This document shows, piece after piece, positions 6,771-15,007 of a DNA stretch of 64,000 nt. The translations under genes and the position numbers were made by a program. The stretch covers positions 1-64,000 of the forward strand of contig USIE01000001.1 in assembly GCA_900554645.1 (NCBI GenBank). Direction: 5' to 3'. Source of the stretch: an uncultured Collinsella sp. GTDB taxonomy: Bacteria; Actinomycetota; Coriobacteriia; Coriobacteriales; Coriobacteriaceae. The notes beneath the pieces are model-generated. The model was given only the letters and a program-made list of their open reading frames with translations. It was not told the origin of the DNA and did no database searches. Each line of letters begins with the position of its first letter. The first letter of the stretch is position 1.

Positions 6771-7649
6771 ATGGCCGAACGCAACTATCTGAGTATCGGC
6801 CAAGTCGTCAACCTACTTCGAGGCGCATACCCCGATCTTTCGAACTCAAAAATTAGATTTCTAGAAGATGAGGGGCTCATTACCCCTCATCGTACGCCTA
6901 AGGGTTACCGTCAGTACTCCAAGGAGGACGTTGATCGGCTGGAGGTTATTCTGCACCTGCAGAAGACTCGCTACATGCCGCTCAACGTGATTAAGCAGCG
7001 CTTGGAAAACGCCACGGACCTGTCAACGCTCGCCTACGAGGTTGGCTTACTGTCCGATGTTCCGCTCAAGACTGAGCCCAAGGAGACTAAGCAAAAGCTG
7101 CATCCCATCGAGACCATTCCCGATATGTTGGGCGTCGAGATTTCGTTTATCCGGTCGCTCGCCGAGAACGACCTCATTCGCATCATCAAGAGTCCGCAGA
7201 ATCGCGAGCTTGTCGATGGCCGCGATTTTCCGATCATCCGCTACTGCTCCGAGCTGTCACGCTTCCATATCGAGCCGCGCAACCTGCGTCAGTACGTGTC
7301 TTCCGCCAACCGCGAGTCCTCGATGTTTGAGCAGGTGCTCGTGAGCATGCTCGGAATGGATACTTCCGATGACGAGCGCGACGCCAAGCTCGAGCGTGCG
7401 TTTAAGAAGCTTCACGACCTGACGGAAGGTGTGCACACTGCGCTGCTCAAGAACCGCGTTTTTGAGTCGCTCAACGCCGTGGTCGAGGACGCCGACATCG
7501 ATGCACTCGATGAGGAAATCACTCGCTCCGAGTCCACCAAGGCCAAAAACGAAGAGGCAGACGCGCCGGCTTCGCACGAGGATTCTCTCGTAAAGCCGCT
7601 CAAGGTCGTCGCCCCTTCGCACTCCGGCACCGCCACCGCGGCCAAATAA
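6771..7649 (+). CDS. MerR-family regulator, FtsR-like
   Basis: 292 residues. The N-terminal winged helix-turn-helix (residues 5-75) has the MerR pattern YLSIGQVVNLL, IRFLEDEGLI and RTPKGYRQYS. A second helical region (about 95-170, TIPDMLGVEISFIRSLAEND) and an acidic tail follow. It lacks the metal-binding cysteines of metal-sensing MerR proteins. It starts three bases after the FHA gene and is surely cotranscribed. The FHA-MerR order matches GarA-FtsR of Actinobacteria, where FtsR controls ftsZ; that target is not shown here. Confidence 0.75.
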   Translation: MAERNYLSIGQVVNLLRGAYPDLSNSKIRFLEDEGLITPHRTPKGYRQYSKEDVDRLEVILHLQKTRYMPLNVIKQRLENATDLSTLAYEVGLLSDVPLKTEPKETKQKLHPIETIPDMLGVEISFIRSLAENDLIRIIKSPQNRELVDGRDFPIIRYCSELSRFHIEPRNLRQYVSSANRESSMFEQVLVSMLGMDTSDDERDAKLERAFKKLHDLTEGVHTALLKNRVFESLNAVVEDADIDALDEEITRSESTKAKNEEADAPASHEDSLVKPLKVVAPSHSGTATAAK

Positions 7650-7689
7650 CCTCTGCCGCTTATCCGACAACCCATTGAAAGGTCATGCA

Positions 7690-8220
7690 ATGTACGACTT
7701 CGAATCTCAAATCGTCGACATCCCCGACTATCCCGAGCCCGGAGTCATCTTTAAAGACATCACGCCGCTCTTTGGCAATCCCGAGGCGCTTAAAGCCATG
7801 ACCGATGCCCTCGCCGAGCACTTTGCCGGCATGGGAATCACCAAGGTCGTGGGTCCCGAGGCTCGCGGCTTTATGGTTGGTGTACCGGTGGCTGTAGCCC
7901 TTGGCGCCGGCTTTGTTCCCGCACGTAAACCGGGCAAGCTGCCGCGCGAGACCGTAAGCCAGAGCTACGAGCTCGAGTACGGCACCGGTTCAATTGAGAT
8001 CCATGCCGACGCTATCAGCTCTAAAGATACCGTGTTGATTCTGGACGACTTAGTCGCGACGGGCGGAACCGTCGAGGCAACAGGTAAACTGGTGCGAGAT
8101 ATGGGCGCAAAGCTTGTCGGTTACGGTTGTATCCTTGAGCTTGCGTTTCTCAACCCGCGCGAGAAGCTCACGCCGTCTGATGACGATGTGGAGCTCTTTA
8201 GCCTGGTGACGGTGGACTAG
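7690..8220 (+). CDS. apt: adenine phosphoribosyltransferase
   Basis: 176 residues, normal family length. Converts adenine and PRPP to AMP in purine salvage. The PRPP-binding loop VLILDDLVATGGT (residues ~115-127) and the N-terminal adenine hood motif FPEPGVIFKDITPLF-like (YPEPGVIFKDITPLF) are intact, with GPEARGF in between. The ATG at 7690 is preceded by GAAAGG at seven bases. It follows the MerR gene by about 40 bp and may share its transcript. Confidence 0.95.
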   Translation: MYDFESQIVDIPDYPEPGVIFKDITPLFGNPEALKAMTDALAEHFAGMGITKVVGPEARGFMVGVPVAVALGAGFVPARKPGKLPRETVSQSYELEYGTGSIEIHADAISSKDTVLILDDLVATGGTVEATGKLVRDMGAKLVGYGCILELAFLNPREKLTPSDDDVELFSLVTVD

Positions 8221-8252
8221 CCGTTACCCTTAGTTACTGGAAAGGAAGCTAC

Positions 8253-9380
8253 ATGCGCACAGCAAACACGCATAAAAACATGGCACGCTGCGCTGCTACG
8301 GCAACCCTCGCTTGTGTTTTGGGCTTGGGCCTCGCGGCTCCTGCCTACGCCGATACCGCATCCGACCTTGCCGCTGCTCGTACGAAGCTCGAGCAGATCG
8401 GTACCCAAACCCAGCAGATTTACGATGAGCTCGCCACGCAGACGCAGGCGCTCGATCAGACTGCTGGCGAGATCACGCAAAAGCAGCAGGAGATCGCCGA
8501 TGGTCAGTCCAAGCTCTCGACCTATGTCGCCGGCGAGTACAAAACCGGCGGCCTGAGCCTACTTCAGGTTCTGACGGGTGTCGATGACCTGAGCGATATG
8601 CTCAACCGTCTGTTCTACTACGGCAAAGTCTCCGATAAGCAAGCTCAGACCATTCAAGAGGTCAAGGAGCTTAAGCAGCAGCTCACCGATAAGCAGGCCG
8701 AGCAGGAAAAGAACGTCGCCGCTACGCAGAAAAAGGTCGACGAGCTTAACGCCCAGCAGGCTGAAGCCCAGAACGTCGTAAACTCCCTGGATTCGCAGCT
8801 GCAGGCCGAGCTTGCCGCAGAGGCCGAGGCCAACGCCGCGCTGCAGGCCGGCATCAACGCCAGCACCGCCGAGAAGGCCACGGTGAGCAACGAGACTGCC
8901 GGTACGACCGAGAACACCAACAACGGTGGCCAGACCAGCAATAACAACAACCAGGGCGGCAACACTCCGGCGCCCACGCCGACACCTGCTCCGACGCCGC
9001 AGCCCTCCACGCCTGCTCCGGCTCCGACGCCTTCTGCTCCGAGCCAGTCCGTCGATGGCGGTTCTGTTGTCTCGCGTGCATACAGCAAGCTTGGTTGCGC
9101 CTATTCCTGGGGCGGAATTGGCCCGAACAGTTTCGACTGCTCTGGTTTTGTTAGCTATTGCCTCACTGGTCGCTATTGCCGCCTGGGCACCACGGGTACC
9201 TTTATGGGCTGGACGCGTGTGTCCGATCCGCAGCCCGGTGACGTTGTGGTCAACTCGTACCACACCGGCATTTACATCGGTGGTGGTCAGATGATTCATG
9301 CTTCTGACTACAACACGGGTGTTATCATCAGCTCCGTTGCCGCCGGCATGAATAACAACTACATTTTCGTGCGCTACTAA
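8253..9380 (+). CDS. secreted NlpC/P60 peptidoglycan hydrolase with coiled coil
   Basis: 375 residues. A Sec signal peptide (cleavage AYA/DT near residue 34) is followed by a coiled-coil region (~36-205, rich in Q/E/A/K), an Asn/Thr/Pro linker (~215-275, PTPAPTPQP repeats) and a C-terminal NlpC/P60 domain. The domain has catalytic cysteine FDCSGFV, histidine YHTGIYI or QMIHASD and a final NNYIFVRY. The layout is that of RipA/PcsB-like cell-separation endopeptidases that cut the peptide stem; the coiled coil would keep the enzyme inactive until a divisome partner binds. GGAAAGGAAG precedes the ATG. A terminator follows directly. Confidence 0.85.
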   Translation: MRTANTHKNMARCAATATLACVLGLGLAAPAYADTASDLAAARTKLEQIGTQTQQIYDELATQTQALDQTAGEITQKQQEIADGQSKLSTYVAGEYKTGGLSLLQVLTGVDDLSDMLNRLFYYGKVSDKQAQTIQEVKELKQQLTDKQAEQEKNVAATQKKVDELNAQQAEAQNVVNSLDSQLQAELAAEAEANAALQAGINASTAEKATVSNETAGTTENTNNGGQTSNNNNQGGNTPAPTPTPAPTPQPSTPAPAPTPSAPSQSVDGGSVVSRAYSKLGCAYSWGGIGPNSFDCSGFVSYCLTGRYCRLGTTGTFMGWTRVSDPQPGDVVVNSYHTGIYIGGGQMIHASDYNTGVIISSVAAGMNNNYIFVRY

Positions 9381-9403
9381 GTATTCAGATAAAGCAAACG
9401 GAT

Positions 9404-9443
9404 ATGGACCTCGTGGCTTTGAGTCATGGGGTCCATTCTTTTG
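9404..9443 (+). terminator. rho-independent terminator of NlpC/P60 gene
   Basis: ATGGACC/GGTCCAT stem with an 18-base loop and TTCTTTTG, 24 bases after the stop codon. Confidence 0.75.
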
Positions 9444-9456
9444 CCTTTAGTGCAGT

Positions 9457-9515
9457 CCGCTATCTAGTTTTTAATACTAGATAGCGGCCCAATCGGTCTG
9501 CAAGATGGCTATAAT
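9457..9515 (+). promoter_or_regulatory. degV promoter with 31-bp palindromic operator
   Basis: A perfect palindrome CCGCTATCTAGT/ACTAGATAGCGG with a seven-base AT loop (9457-9487) is followed, 22 bases on, by TATAAT (9510-9515), the likely -10 of degV. The palindrome ends at or just inside the -35 position. Its core ACTAGATA recurs in the promoter of the DUF1836 regulator gene at 11130-11142. Confidence 0.6.
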
Positions 9516-9544
9516 TGAATGGGAACGATTAGAAAGGACCCTCT

Positions 9545-10411
9545 ATGAGCTGGGCACTTATCTCCGATTCAAGCTGCAACCTCCGCGATTGGCAACCGAC
9601 CGCGCCCCATACCACCTTTGCATTTGCGCCCCTCAAAATTCGAGTGGGGGAGCATGAATTCGTCGATGACCTTTCGCTCGATGTTCATGAGCTCAACTGC
9701 GCTGTTCAGGCGGAGACGAACGCTTCTTCGAGCGCTTGTCCCAGCGTAGGGGAGTGGGCCGAGCTCTTCAAATTGGCAGACAAGACCATCTGCATGCCGA
9801 TCTCTGAGGGCGTGTCGGGCAGCTACAACGCGGCAGCCACGGCTCGCGATATGGTTCTTGCCGAGGAGCCCGACCGACAGATTCATCTAGTCAATTCACG
9901 CGCAGCTGGCGGCAAAATGGACCTCATTTTCTTGCTGTTCGACCGCTATCTTGCAAGCAATCCGAATGTCTCATTCGAGGATGCTTGCGCATACTTCGAT
10001 AGCCTTGAACAGAACAGCAAAATCCTCTTCAGTTTGTGCAATTACGAAAACCTCGCCAAAGCCGGACGTATCCCTAAGGCAGCCGGCGTCATTGCCAACA
10101 AGCTCAATATCCGCATTTTGGGCACGGCGAGTGAGGCCGGTAAAATCGAACTCGTCGGGCACACGCGTGGCGAAAAGAAGATGCTCAACAAGATTATCGA
10201 CACTATGGAAGCCGAGGGCTTTACGGGCGGTGAGGTCATCATCGATCACGTTGAGAACGAAGCTGGAGCCCAGGCGCTTACTGATCGCATAGTCGAACAT
10301 TGGCCCGGCTCCAAGACCATCATCATGCCCTGCAACGGCCTGGATTCCTATTACGCCGAGATGCACGGCCTGATCATCGGCTACGGCATGGGCGTAGCTT
10401 CGGGCAAATAA
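9545..10411 (+). CDS. DegV-family fatty-acid-binding protein
   Basis: 288 residues, typical length. DegV/FakB proteins bind a fatty acid between two alpha/beta domains and, in Firmicutes, present it to the kinase FakA. Visible family features are the N-terminal LISDSSCNL, the CPSVGEW segment, ISEGVSGSYNAA and the C-terminal PCNGLDSYYAEMHG. No kinase gene is in the window. AAAGGA precedes the ATG. It is convergent with a DUF1836 gene and shares its terminator; both promoters carry the same ACTAGATA sequence, suggesting common control. Confidence 0.85.
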   Translation: MSWALISDSSCNLRDWQPTAPHTTFAFAPLKIRVGEHEFVDDLSLDVHELNCAVQAETNASSSACPSVGEWAELFKLADKTICMPISEGVSGSYNAAATARDMVLAEEPDRQIHLVNSRAAGGKMDLIFLLFDRYLASNPNVSFEDACAYFDSLEQNSKILFSLCNYENLAKAGRIPKAAGVIANKLNIRILGTASEAGKIELVGHTRGEKKMLNKIIDTMEAEGFTGGEVIIDHVENEAGAQALTDRIVEHWPGSKTIIMPCNGLDSYYAEMHGLIIGYGMGVASGK

Positions 10412-10424
10412 AGTCCAACCAAGC

Positions 10425-10476
10425 AAAAAAAACGGGCGGGACAAAGCGACAGATGCCTCTTTGTCCCGCCCGTTTT
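10425..10476. terminator. bidirectional terminator between degV and DUF1836 gene
   Basis: AAACGGGCGGGACAAAG pairs perfectly with CTTTGTCCCGCCCGTTT around a 12-base loop. A-rich and T-rich flanks allow use in both directions. The loop side GATGCCTC recurs in the hairpin at 13802-13850. Confidence 0.85.
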
Positions 10477-10485
10477 ATGCGTCGG

Positions 10486-11097
10486 CTAGCTATTAAACCC
10501 GTTGAACTTGAGATAGCTCATCAAGTAAGCCTTCGAAACAAAGGATGAAACCGCTCTGCGCACAAGCAGCGACTCACGCGTTACCTGATGCGCCGTATCG
10601 GGAACCGGCGTCTGCTCGACGGAAAACGCCGAACGAATCGATGCCTCGAGCTGATCGACCACATAATCAAAGGCCGTCGGGGCATCGTAGCTCAAACGCT
10701 GAATGTTAAAGAGTGCCTGCACCGCAGCAATAGGTAGCACCTGCTTAAAGATGCAGATAGCGATCAGGCGGGCAATCTGCTCGCGGCCATATTGCTTTTT
10801 GACCGGAGCAGGCACCAGGCCAACCTTTACGTAGTTATTGATCATCGATGGCGTAATGATAGGCTGCTCAACGCAAATGGTCAGCGGCTCCATCCACAGC
10901 GCAACATACTCAATGACCTGGTCGCGGTAGAGCGTCACATTGGGCAACTGGTCATAGCGCGGCAGACTCAACGTATTGAGTTTGCGCACGATATCGGACT
11001 GAATAAATGCATCGGGCAGCACAGTGGGCTGAATATCCTCAGGCTTAATGCTGACCGACGAATCAGACATCGGAATAACGTGTTTAACGTGGTTCAT
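10486..11097 (-). CDS. DUF1836 family regulator (MerR-like helix-turn-helix)
   Basis: 203 residues. The central part reads IITPSMINNYVKVGLVPAPVK and then YGREQIARLIAICIFKQVL, the MerR-like winged-helix pattern of DUF1836 proteins. In other bacteria these genes often neighbour degV (family knowledge from memory). The ATG at 11097 has GGAGG six bases upstream; a longer frame extends upstream without a site and through the promoter, so I rejected it. It is probably a DNA-binding regulator of itself and degV; both promoter regions share ACTAGATA. Confidence 0.7.
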   Translation of the reverse strand: MNHVKHVIPMSDSSVSIKPEDIQPTVLPDAFIQSDIVRKLNTLSLPRYDQLPNVTLYRDQVIEYVALWMEPLTICVEQPIITPSMINNYVKVGLVPAPVKKQYGREQIARLIAICIFKQVLPIAAVQALFNIQRLSYDAPTAFDYVVDQLEASIRSAFSVEQTPVPDTAHQVTRESLLVRRAVSSFVSKAYLMSYLKFNGFNS

Positions 11098-11121
11098 AAG
11101 AGGCCTCCGTTCATTTTCTAT

Positions 11122-11150
11122 ATTGTATTCTAGGTTATCTAGTTTTGCAT
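11122..11150 (-). promoter_or_regulatory. DUF1836 gene promoter with candidate operator
   Basis: On the minus strand ATGCAA (-35) and TACAAT (-10) are separated by 17 bases. The spacer carries the inverted repeat CTAGATAACCTAG (11130-11142), sharing ACTAGATA with the palindrome before degV. Confidence 0.5.
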
Positions 11151-11169
11151 ACCACATAGCCAGCAAGTA

Positions 11170-11211
11170 AAAGTGGTTGGACAACACATTGATGCATCGT
11201 TCAACCACTTT
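11170..11211 (-). terminator. trxB terminator
   Basis: AAAGTGGTTG/CAACCACTTT with a 22-base loop, followed on the minus strand by TTTTACTT, about 40 bases past the trxB stop. Confidence 0.7.
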
Positions 11212-11251
11212 GTTTAAAGATAGCAACCTTACATAAGATATATTATCGTAC

Positions 11252-12190
11252 TTATCCACGGAGAAACGCGTATGCGCTCGTTGCTGCTATGGCTCCGTCC
11301 GAAACAGCGGTCACAACCTGGCGTAAACGTTTGGAACGGATATCGCCAGCGGCAAATAGACCTGGCGTGCGGGTCGCCATGGATTCATCAGTCAGAATGC
11401 CGCCATCAGGCGCCAGATCGACTAGATGCTCAACAAGCTCGGTATGTGGCTGCGTCCCCGTAAAGACAAAGATGCCAAACGAGCCGGGCTCAAATGACTC
11501 GGCATGAGTTTCCCCAGATGCATTGTCCTTAAAGGTAATCGTCGTTGGCATGGCTTCGCCCGATAGCTCCACAATACTAGTTTGGTACCTAACTGTAATA
11601 TTGTCCTTTGCGAGTACTTTCTGAACAACACCATCGGGCGCACGGAACTGGTCGCGGCGCAGTACGATGGTCACACTGCTGGCAATGTCGGACAGGAACA
11701 GCGCCTCTTCGCATGCCGAATTGCCACCACCGATTACAAAAACCTGCTTGCCGCGGAAAAACATGCCGTCACATGTTGCGCAATATGAAACGCCACGACC
11801 GCGATACGTATCCTCGCCTGCGAAACCTGCCGGACGCGGCGTGGCACCCATGCAAGCGATAACGCTCGAGGCCAGCGTATCGCCCATATCGTGATGCACC
11901 GTAAACAACGCTGCATCGGCATCGTAATCGATACCCGTAACCATGCTCCATGTAACCTGTGCTCCCAGGCCCTCTGCATGCTGCTGAAAACGCTCGCCAA
12001 GTTCGGCGCCACTCAGGAGCGGGAAACCCGGATAGTTCTCGACCTCATTGGTTGTGGCGATCTGCCCTCCCGACATGCCCTGCTCAATCACGGTCGTCGT
12101 CAGGTTGGCACGCGCAGCATAAATGGCGGCAGCATAGCCCGCGGGGCCGCCACCGATAATCGCAACATCGATCGGCTTATCGGTAGTCAT
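11252..12190 (-). CDS. trxB: thioredoxin reductase
   Basis: 312 residues, standard for the low-Mr enzyme. Transfers electrons from NADPH through FAD to thioredoxin. FAD site AIIGGGPAGYAAA at the N-terminus, redox pair SYCATCDG near residue 140, NADPH site VIGGGNSACEEA and the FAD-closing GLFAAGDI are all present. The ATG at 12190 is chosen because AAAGGA lies seven bases upstream; the frame upstream of it enters the divergent promoter region. It may serve the local thioredoxin-dependent reactions, including ribonucleotide reduction; no thioredoxin gene is adjacent. Confidence 0.95.
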   Translation of the reverse strand: MTTDKPIDVAIIGGGPAGYAAAIYAARANLTTTVIEQGMSGGQIATTNEVENYPGFPLLSGAELGERFQQHAEGLGAQVTWSMVTGIDYDADAALFTVHHDMGDTLASSVIACMGATPRPAGFAGEDTYRGRGVSYCATCDGMFFRGKQVFVIGGGNSACEEALFLSDIASSVTIVLRRDQFRAPDGVVQKVLAKDNITVRYQTSIVELSGEAMPTTITFKDNASGETHAESFEPGSFGIFVFTGTQPHTELVEHLVDLAPDGGILTDESMATRTPGLFAAGDIRSKRLRQVVTAVSDGAIAATSAYAFLRG

Positions 12191-12308
12191 GAAGCGTCCT
12201 TTCGTCGAAACGTTGTCGTTCTTTGCGCTCGTACCCAAATTTACGTGAACGTGACACTCATGCACTACAATGATAAATCCGTATTACAAAGCTGAAGGGG
12301 AGTTATCG

Positions 12309-13610
12309 ATGGACCAGGCGCAGACGAGTGACGACGCTCCCCTGCTCACGCACAGCACTCCCCAATCGGAGCAAACCACGCTCCTGGCTCAACAAAAACC
12401 TCTCGTGACCATCGTGCACGCCTCCGTTGGCTCGGGCCACAAGGCCGCCGCAAATGCGATAGCGCAGGCATTCGACCTCATCCGCGGCACCAATGGCATC
12501 CCCGAGGATATTGAGATTGAAGTGCTCGATATCCTTGATTTTGGACGTATTAAATTCGACGGCAATAAGACCGCGGCTTCTTTTACGGGAGCCACGCGCC
12601 CCATTTACGACCTGACCTGGCGATATACGCTTACGGGACATCTTCTCTGGGGTGGCGGAACGGCATGGTCGCGAATTATGTTCCCCGCCTTCAACGAATA
12701 TATTCGTAGCCGCAGGCCCATAGCCGTGGTTGCAACGCACATCACAGCAGCCAATGTTGCCGTGGGCGCCCGCGTAATTACGGGTATCGATTATCCGGTC
12801 ATCTGCGTACCGACCGACTACGAAGTCGAGGGATGGTGGCCCCACAAGGACACCGATTTATTCTGTGTTGCCAACGAATTTATGGCCGAAACGCTGCGTC
12901 CGCGCAAGGTGCTCGAGACAAAGATTCGCATTACCGGCATTCCTATTCGCGCCGGATTCGACACGGATTACGATCGCGAGGAAGAGCTAGCTAAGTTCAA
13001 CCTCCCCACCGACAAGACCGTCGTGCTGGTAATGGCCGGTGCCAGCTTGCCTCAACCGTACGTTCGCTTTCGCGCGGAGATGGACCGCACCCTCCCCTTC
13101 CTACGCAGCTTCGAAGACATGCACTTTGTCTTTTTGCCGGGCAAAGACACCGAATATGCCACCCGCCTCAAAACGCTCTTCGACGCCATGAAGCTCGAAA
13201 ACGTCACGGTTCTGGACTATGTCGATGATATGGCAGCGCTTATGCACGGCTGCGACCTGGCAATTCTCAAATCGGGCGGACTCACCGTCACCGAATGCCT
13301 GTGCGCACACCTGCCGATGATCCTGCTGGGCAAGTCCTATGGCCAGGAAAAGGCCAACACCACCATGCTCACCGGCATGGGCGCCAGCATGCATGTCACC
13401 ACCGCACGAGAGCTCATCGTTACCCTACGTCACTTGCACGATCATCCCGAATCACTCAAAGCCCTACTCATCAACGGCGAAGTACTACGCCGCCCCCACG
13501 CAGCCGAAGACATAGCCATCGCAACCATGGAGCTCGTAGGCAAACCCCAAAAGCGCAAACGAGCCTTCTGCCGCTTCTACTGGGGCGGAAAACCTGCTCA
13601 TATCAGGTAG
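12309..13610 (+). CDS. MGDG-synthase/MurG-like glycosyltransferase (GT28)
   Basis: 433 residues. HASVGSGHKAAANAI near residue 40 is the glycine-rich start of the MGDG synthase/UgtP domain, and the C-terminal nucleotide-sugar domain has LVMAGAS, GCDLAILKSGGLTVTECL and PMILLG. These enzymes add one or more sugars to diacylglycerol at the inner membrane face, giving glycolipids or lipoteichoic-acid anchors. The ATG at 12309 has AAGGGGAG upstream. A TACAAT at 12263 may be its -10. The C-terminus is basic (KPQKRKRAF), suited to membrane contact. The exact acceptor cannot be read from sequence. Confidence 0.8.
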   Translation: MDQAQTSDDAPLLTHSTPQSEQTTLLAQQKPLVTIVHASVGSGHKAAANAIAQAFDLIRGTNGIPEDIEIEVLDILDFGRIKFDGNKTAASFTGATRPIYDLTWRYTLTGHLLWGGGTAWSRIMFPAFNEYIRSRRPIAVVATHITAANVAVGARVITGIDYPVICVPTDYEVEGWWPHKDTDLFCVANEFMAETLRPRKVLETKIRITGIPIRAGFDTDYDREEELAKFNLPTDKTVVLVMAGASLPQPYVRFRAEMDRTLPFLRSFEDMHFVFLPGKDTEYATRLKTLFDAMKLENVTVLDYVDDMAALMHGCDLAILKSGGLTVTECLCAHLPMILLGKSYGQEKANTTMLTGMGASMHVTTARELIVTLRHLHDHPESLKALLINGEVLRRPHAAEDIAIATMELVGKPQKRKRAFCRFYWGGKPAHIR

Positions 13611-13620
13611 ACGAAAGTCC

Positions 13621-13724
13621 GCTGCTCAGTGGGAGCCGCCCATATATCATTCCATGCTCAAACATTCTCGCTGCGCTGCGAAACTGCGCGTGGAACGATA
13701 TTTGGGCGGCTCCCGCTGAACAGC
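13621..13724. repeat. long palindromic element, family 2 copy A
   Basis: Arms 13621-13654 and 13691-13724 pair over 34 positions with four mismatches. The 36-base centre, read on the minus strand, begins CGCGCAGTTTCGCAG and ends GCGAGAATGTTTGAGCA; it differs from copy B at two positions only. It starts ten bases after the glycosyltransferase stop. Confidence 0.8.
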
Positions 13725-13801
13725 TACGTTTACTTACTAGCAGCTACTTCGGTATCCCCTCCATTAGAACCTGCAAAGGTAAAACAGGAAAATATAAATA
13801 G

Positions 13802-13850
13802 AGTTAGCCGATGCGACAAAGGAGGCATCCCTTTATCGCATCGGCTAACT
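13802..13850. repeat. strong hairpin, possible dut-side terminator
   Basis: A 20-bp stem (GTTAGCCGATGCGA and complement, one mismatch) with a short loop. On the minus strand it is followed by an AT-rich CTATTTATATTTT stretch, so it could terminate leftward transcription. The loop shares GATGCCTC and TTTGTC with the degV terminator. Confidence 0.6.
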
Positions 13851-13881
13851 AGAAAGATTGTTTTATGTCAAGCATGTAGCC

Positions 13882-13979
13882 CTTTCGCCTGAGCCCCATA
13901 CATATCGTCCCGCGCGCAGTTTCGCAGTGAAGCGAGAATGTTTGAGCACGGGATGATATGTATGGGGCTCAGGCGAAAG
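13882..13979. repeat. long palindromic element, family 2 copy B
   Basis: Arms 13882-13912 and 13949-13979 (CTTTCGCCTGAGCCCC and complement at the outside) pair over 31 positions with one mismatch. The 36-base centre is the same as in copy A except for two positions, in opposite orientation. The outer arm sequences of A and B are unrelated. Confidence 0.8.
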
Positions 13980-13997
13980 CGGGATCCGTGCGCCCCT

Positions 13998-14034
13998 GCG
14001 AAGCGAGAATGTTTGAGCATGGAATGATATGTGT
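13998..14034 (+). repeat. family 2 half element C
   Basis: GCGAGAATGTTTGAGCA and the adjoining TGGAATGATAT match copy A and B centre plus right arm; the left arm and left half of the centre are missing. The fragment lies between two direct repeats, GGGATNCGNGCGCCCCT, at 13981-13997 and 14050-14066; the second includes the dut stop codon. The rest of the 13611-14064 gap holds no convincing gene. Confidence 0.7.
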
Positions 14035-14064
14035 GAGAGGCGGGCGGGAGGGATACGAGCGCCC

Positions 14065-14508
14065 CTAGGCGACGCCGGAGGAGCCGAAGCCTCCGTTGCC
14101 TCGGTCGGTTTCGTCTAGTTCTTCTACTTCTATGAGGTTGACCGTGGGGACTTCTTGGATGACGAGTTGGGCTATGCGGTCGCCTTTGTTGATTTGGATA
14201 TTGTTGGTGGGATCCAGGTTGATGAGGATAACCTTGAGTTCTCCTCGGTAGTGGGCGTCGATGAGGCCCGGCGTGTTGACTATAGACAGGCCCTGCTTGA
14301 TAGCCAAGCCGCTGCGGGGCTGGACGAAGCCGGCGTAGCCATCGGGCAGGGCGATGGCCAGCCCAGTAGAGACCAGACGGCGTTCGAAGGGCTTCAGGAC
14401 GCAGTCCTCGTTGGAGCGTAGATCCAAGCCGGCATCGGTGGGATGGGCGTATTTGGGAAGCTCGACGGTGGGGTCGAGACGCTTTATGTTGACGGAAATG
14501 TTGGACAT
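14065..14508 (-). CDS. dut: dUTP diphosphatase
   Basis: 147 residues. Hydrolyses dUTP to dUMP, preventing uracil incorporation. All five trimeric dUTPase motifs are visible: [38 protein letters not shown] and [10 protein letters not shown] at the C-terminus. It lies four bases downstream of nrdR and is probably cotranscribed, joining two functions of deoxynucleotide supply. Its 3' end is partly duplicated at 13981-13997. Confidence 0.95.
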   Translation of the reverse strand: MSNISVNIKRLDPTVELPKYAHPTDAGLDLRSNEDCVLKPFERRLVSTGLAIALPDGYAGFVQPRSGLAIKQGLSIVNTPGLIDAHYRGELKVILINLDPTNNIQINKGDRIAQLVIQEVPTVNLIEVEELDETDRGNGGFGSSGVA

Positions 14509-14512
14509 GGAA

Positions 14513-14956
14513 TCACCTTAGCTTGTCGAGCTCTTGCAGAAACTCATCGACGTCTTTGAAATCACGGTAGACCGAGGCAAAACGGATGTACGCAACCTTG
14601 TCGATCTTGGCCAAGCGCTTGAGCACCATGTCACCCAACTCATGGGACGTGACGGCCGTCAGCGTGCGAGAGCGAAGCTCGACCTCGATGTCATCGATAA
14701 TCTCATTGAGCTTCTTAGTGTCGATATCGCGCTTGATGGTGGCGCGCATCAAGCCGACGAGCAGCTTATTGCGATCGAACCGCTGCTTGGTTCCGTCTGA
14801 CTTAATGACCTCGATTGGGTCTTCGCATCGCTCGAACGTTGTAAAACGATAGTTGCACGAGCAACATTCGCGGCGGCGCTTAATGGTGTTATTTGACTCC
14901 TGCATACGGGAATCAACGACGCGGGTATGTGCCTTGCCGCATTTGGGACAGCGCAT
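14513..14956 (-). CDS. nrdR: transcriptional repressor NrdR
   Basis: 147 residues. Zinc-ribbon [11 protein letters not shown] ... [13 protein letters not shown] at the N-terminus and an ATP-cone domain ([17 protein letters not shown]) follow the NrdR plan. It represses ribonucleotide reductase operons by binding NrdR boxes in response to dATP/ATP. AGGAGG precedes the ATG at 14956. No NrdR target gene is in the window. Confidence 0.95.
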   Translation of the reverse strand: MRCPKCGKAHTRVVDSRMQESNNTIKRRRECCSCNYRFTTFERCEDPIEVIKSDGTKQRFDRNKLLVGLMRATIKRDIDTKKLNEIIDDIEVELRSRTLTAVTSHELGDMVLKRLAKIDKVAYIRFASVYRDFKDVDEFLQELDKLR

Positions 14957-15007
14957 GGTACCTCCTCTTAAACGATAACAAGGGTACCATGCGCAGCGCA
15001 ATAATGA

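Noticed and set aside
8559-9299. 246-codon frame antisense to the NlpC/P60 gene
   Set aside because: Shadow of the coiled coil and Pro linker; low complexity.
13611-14064. CRISPR-like repeats
   Set aside because: Repeated units are inverted, of unequal spacing and have paired arms; there are no regular spacers and no cas genes.
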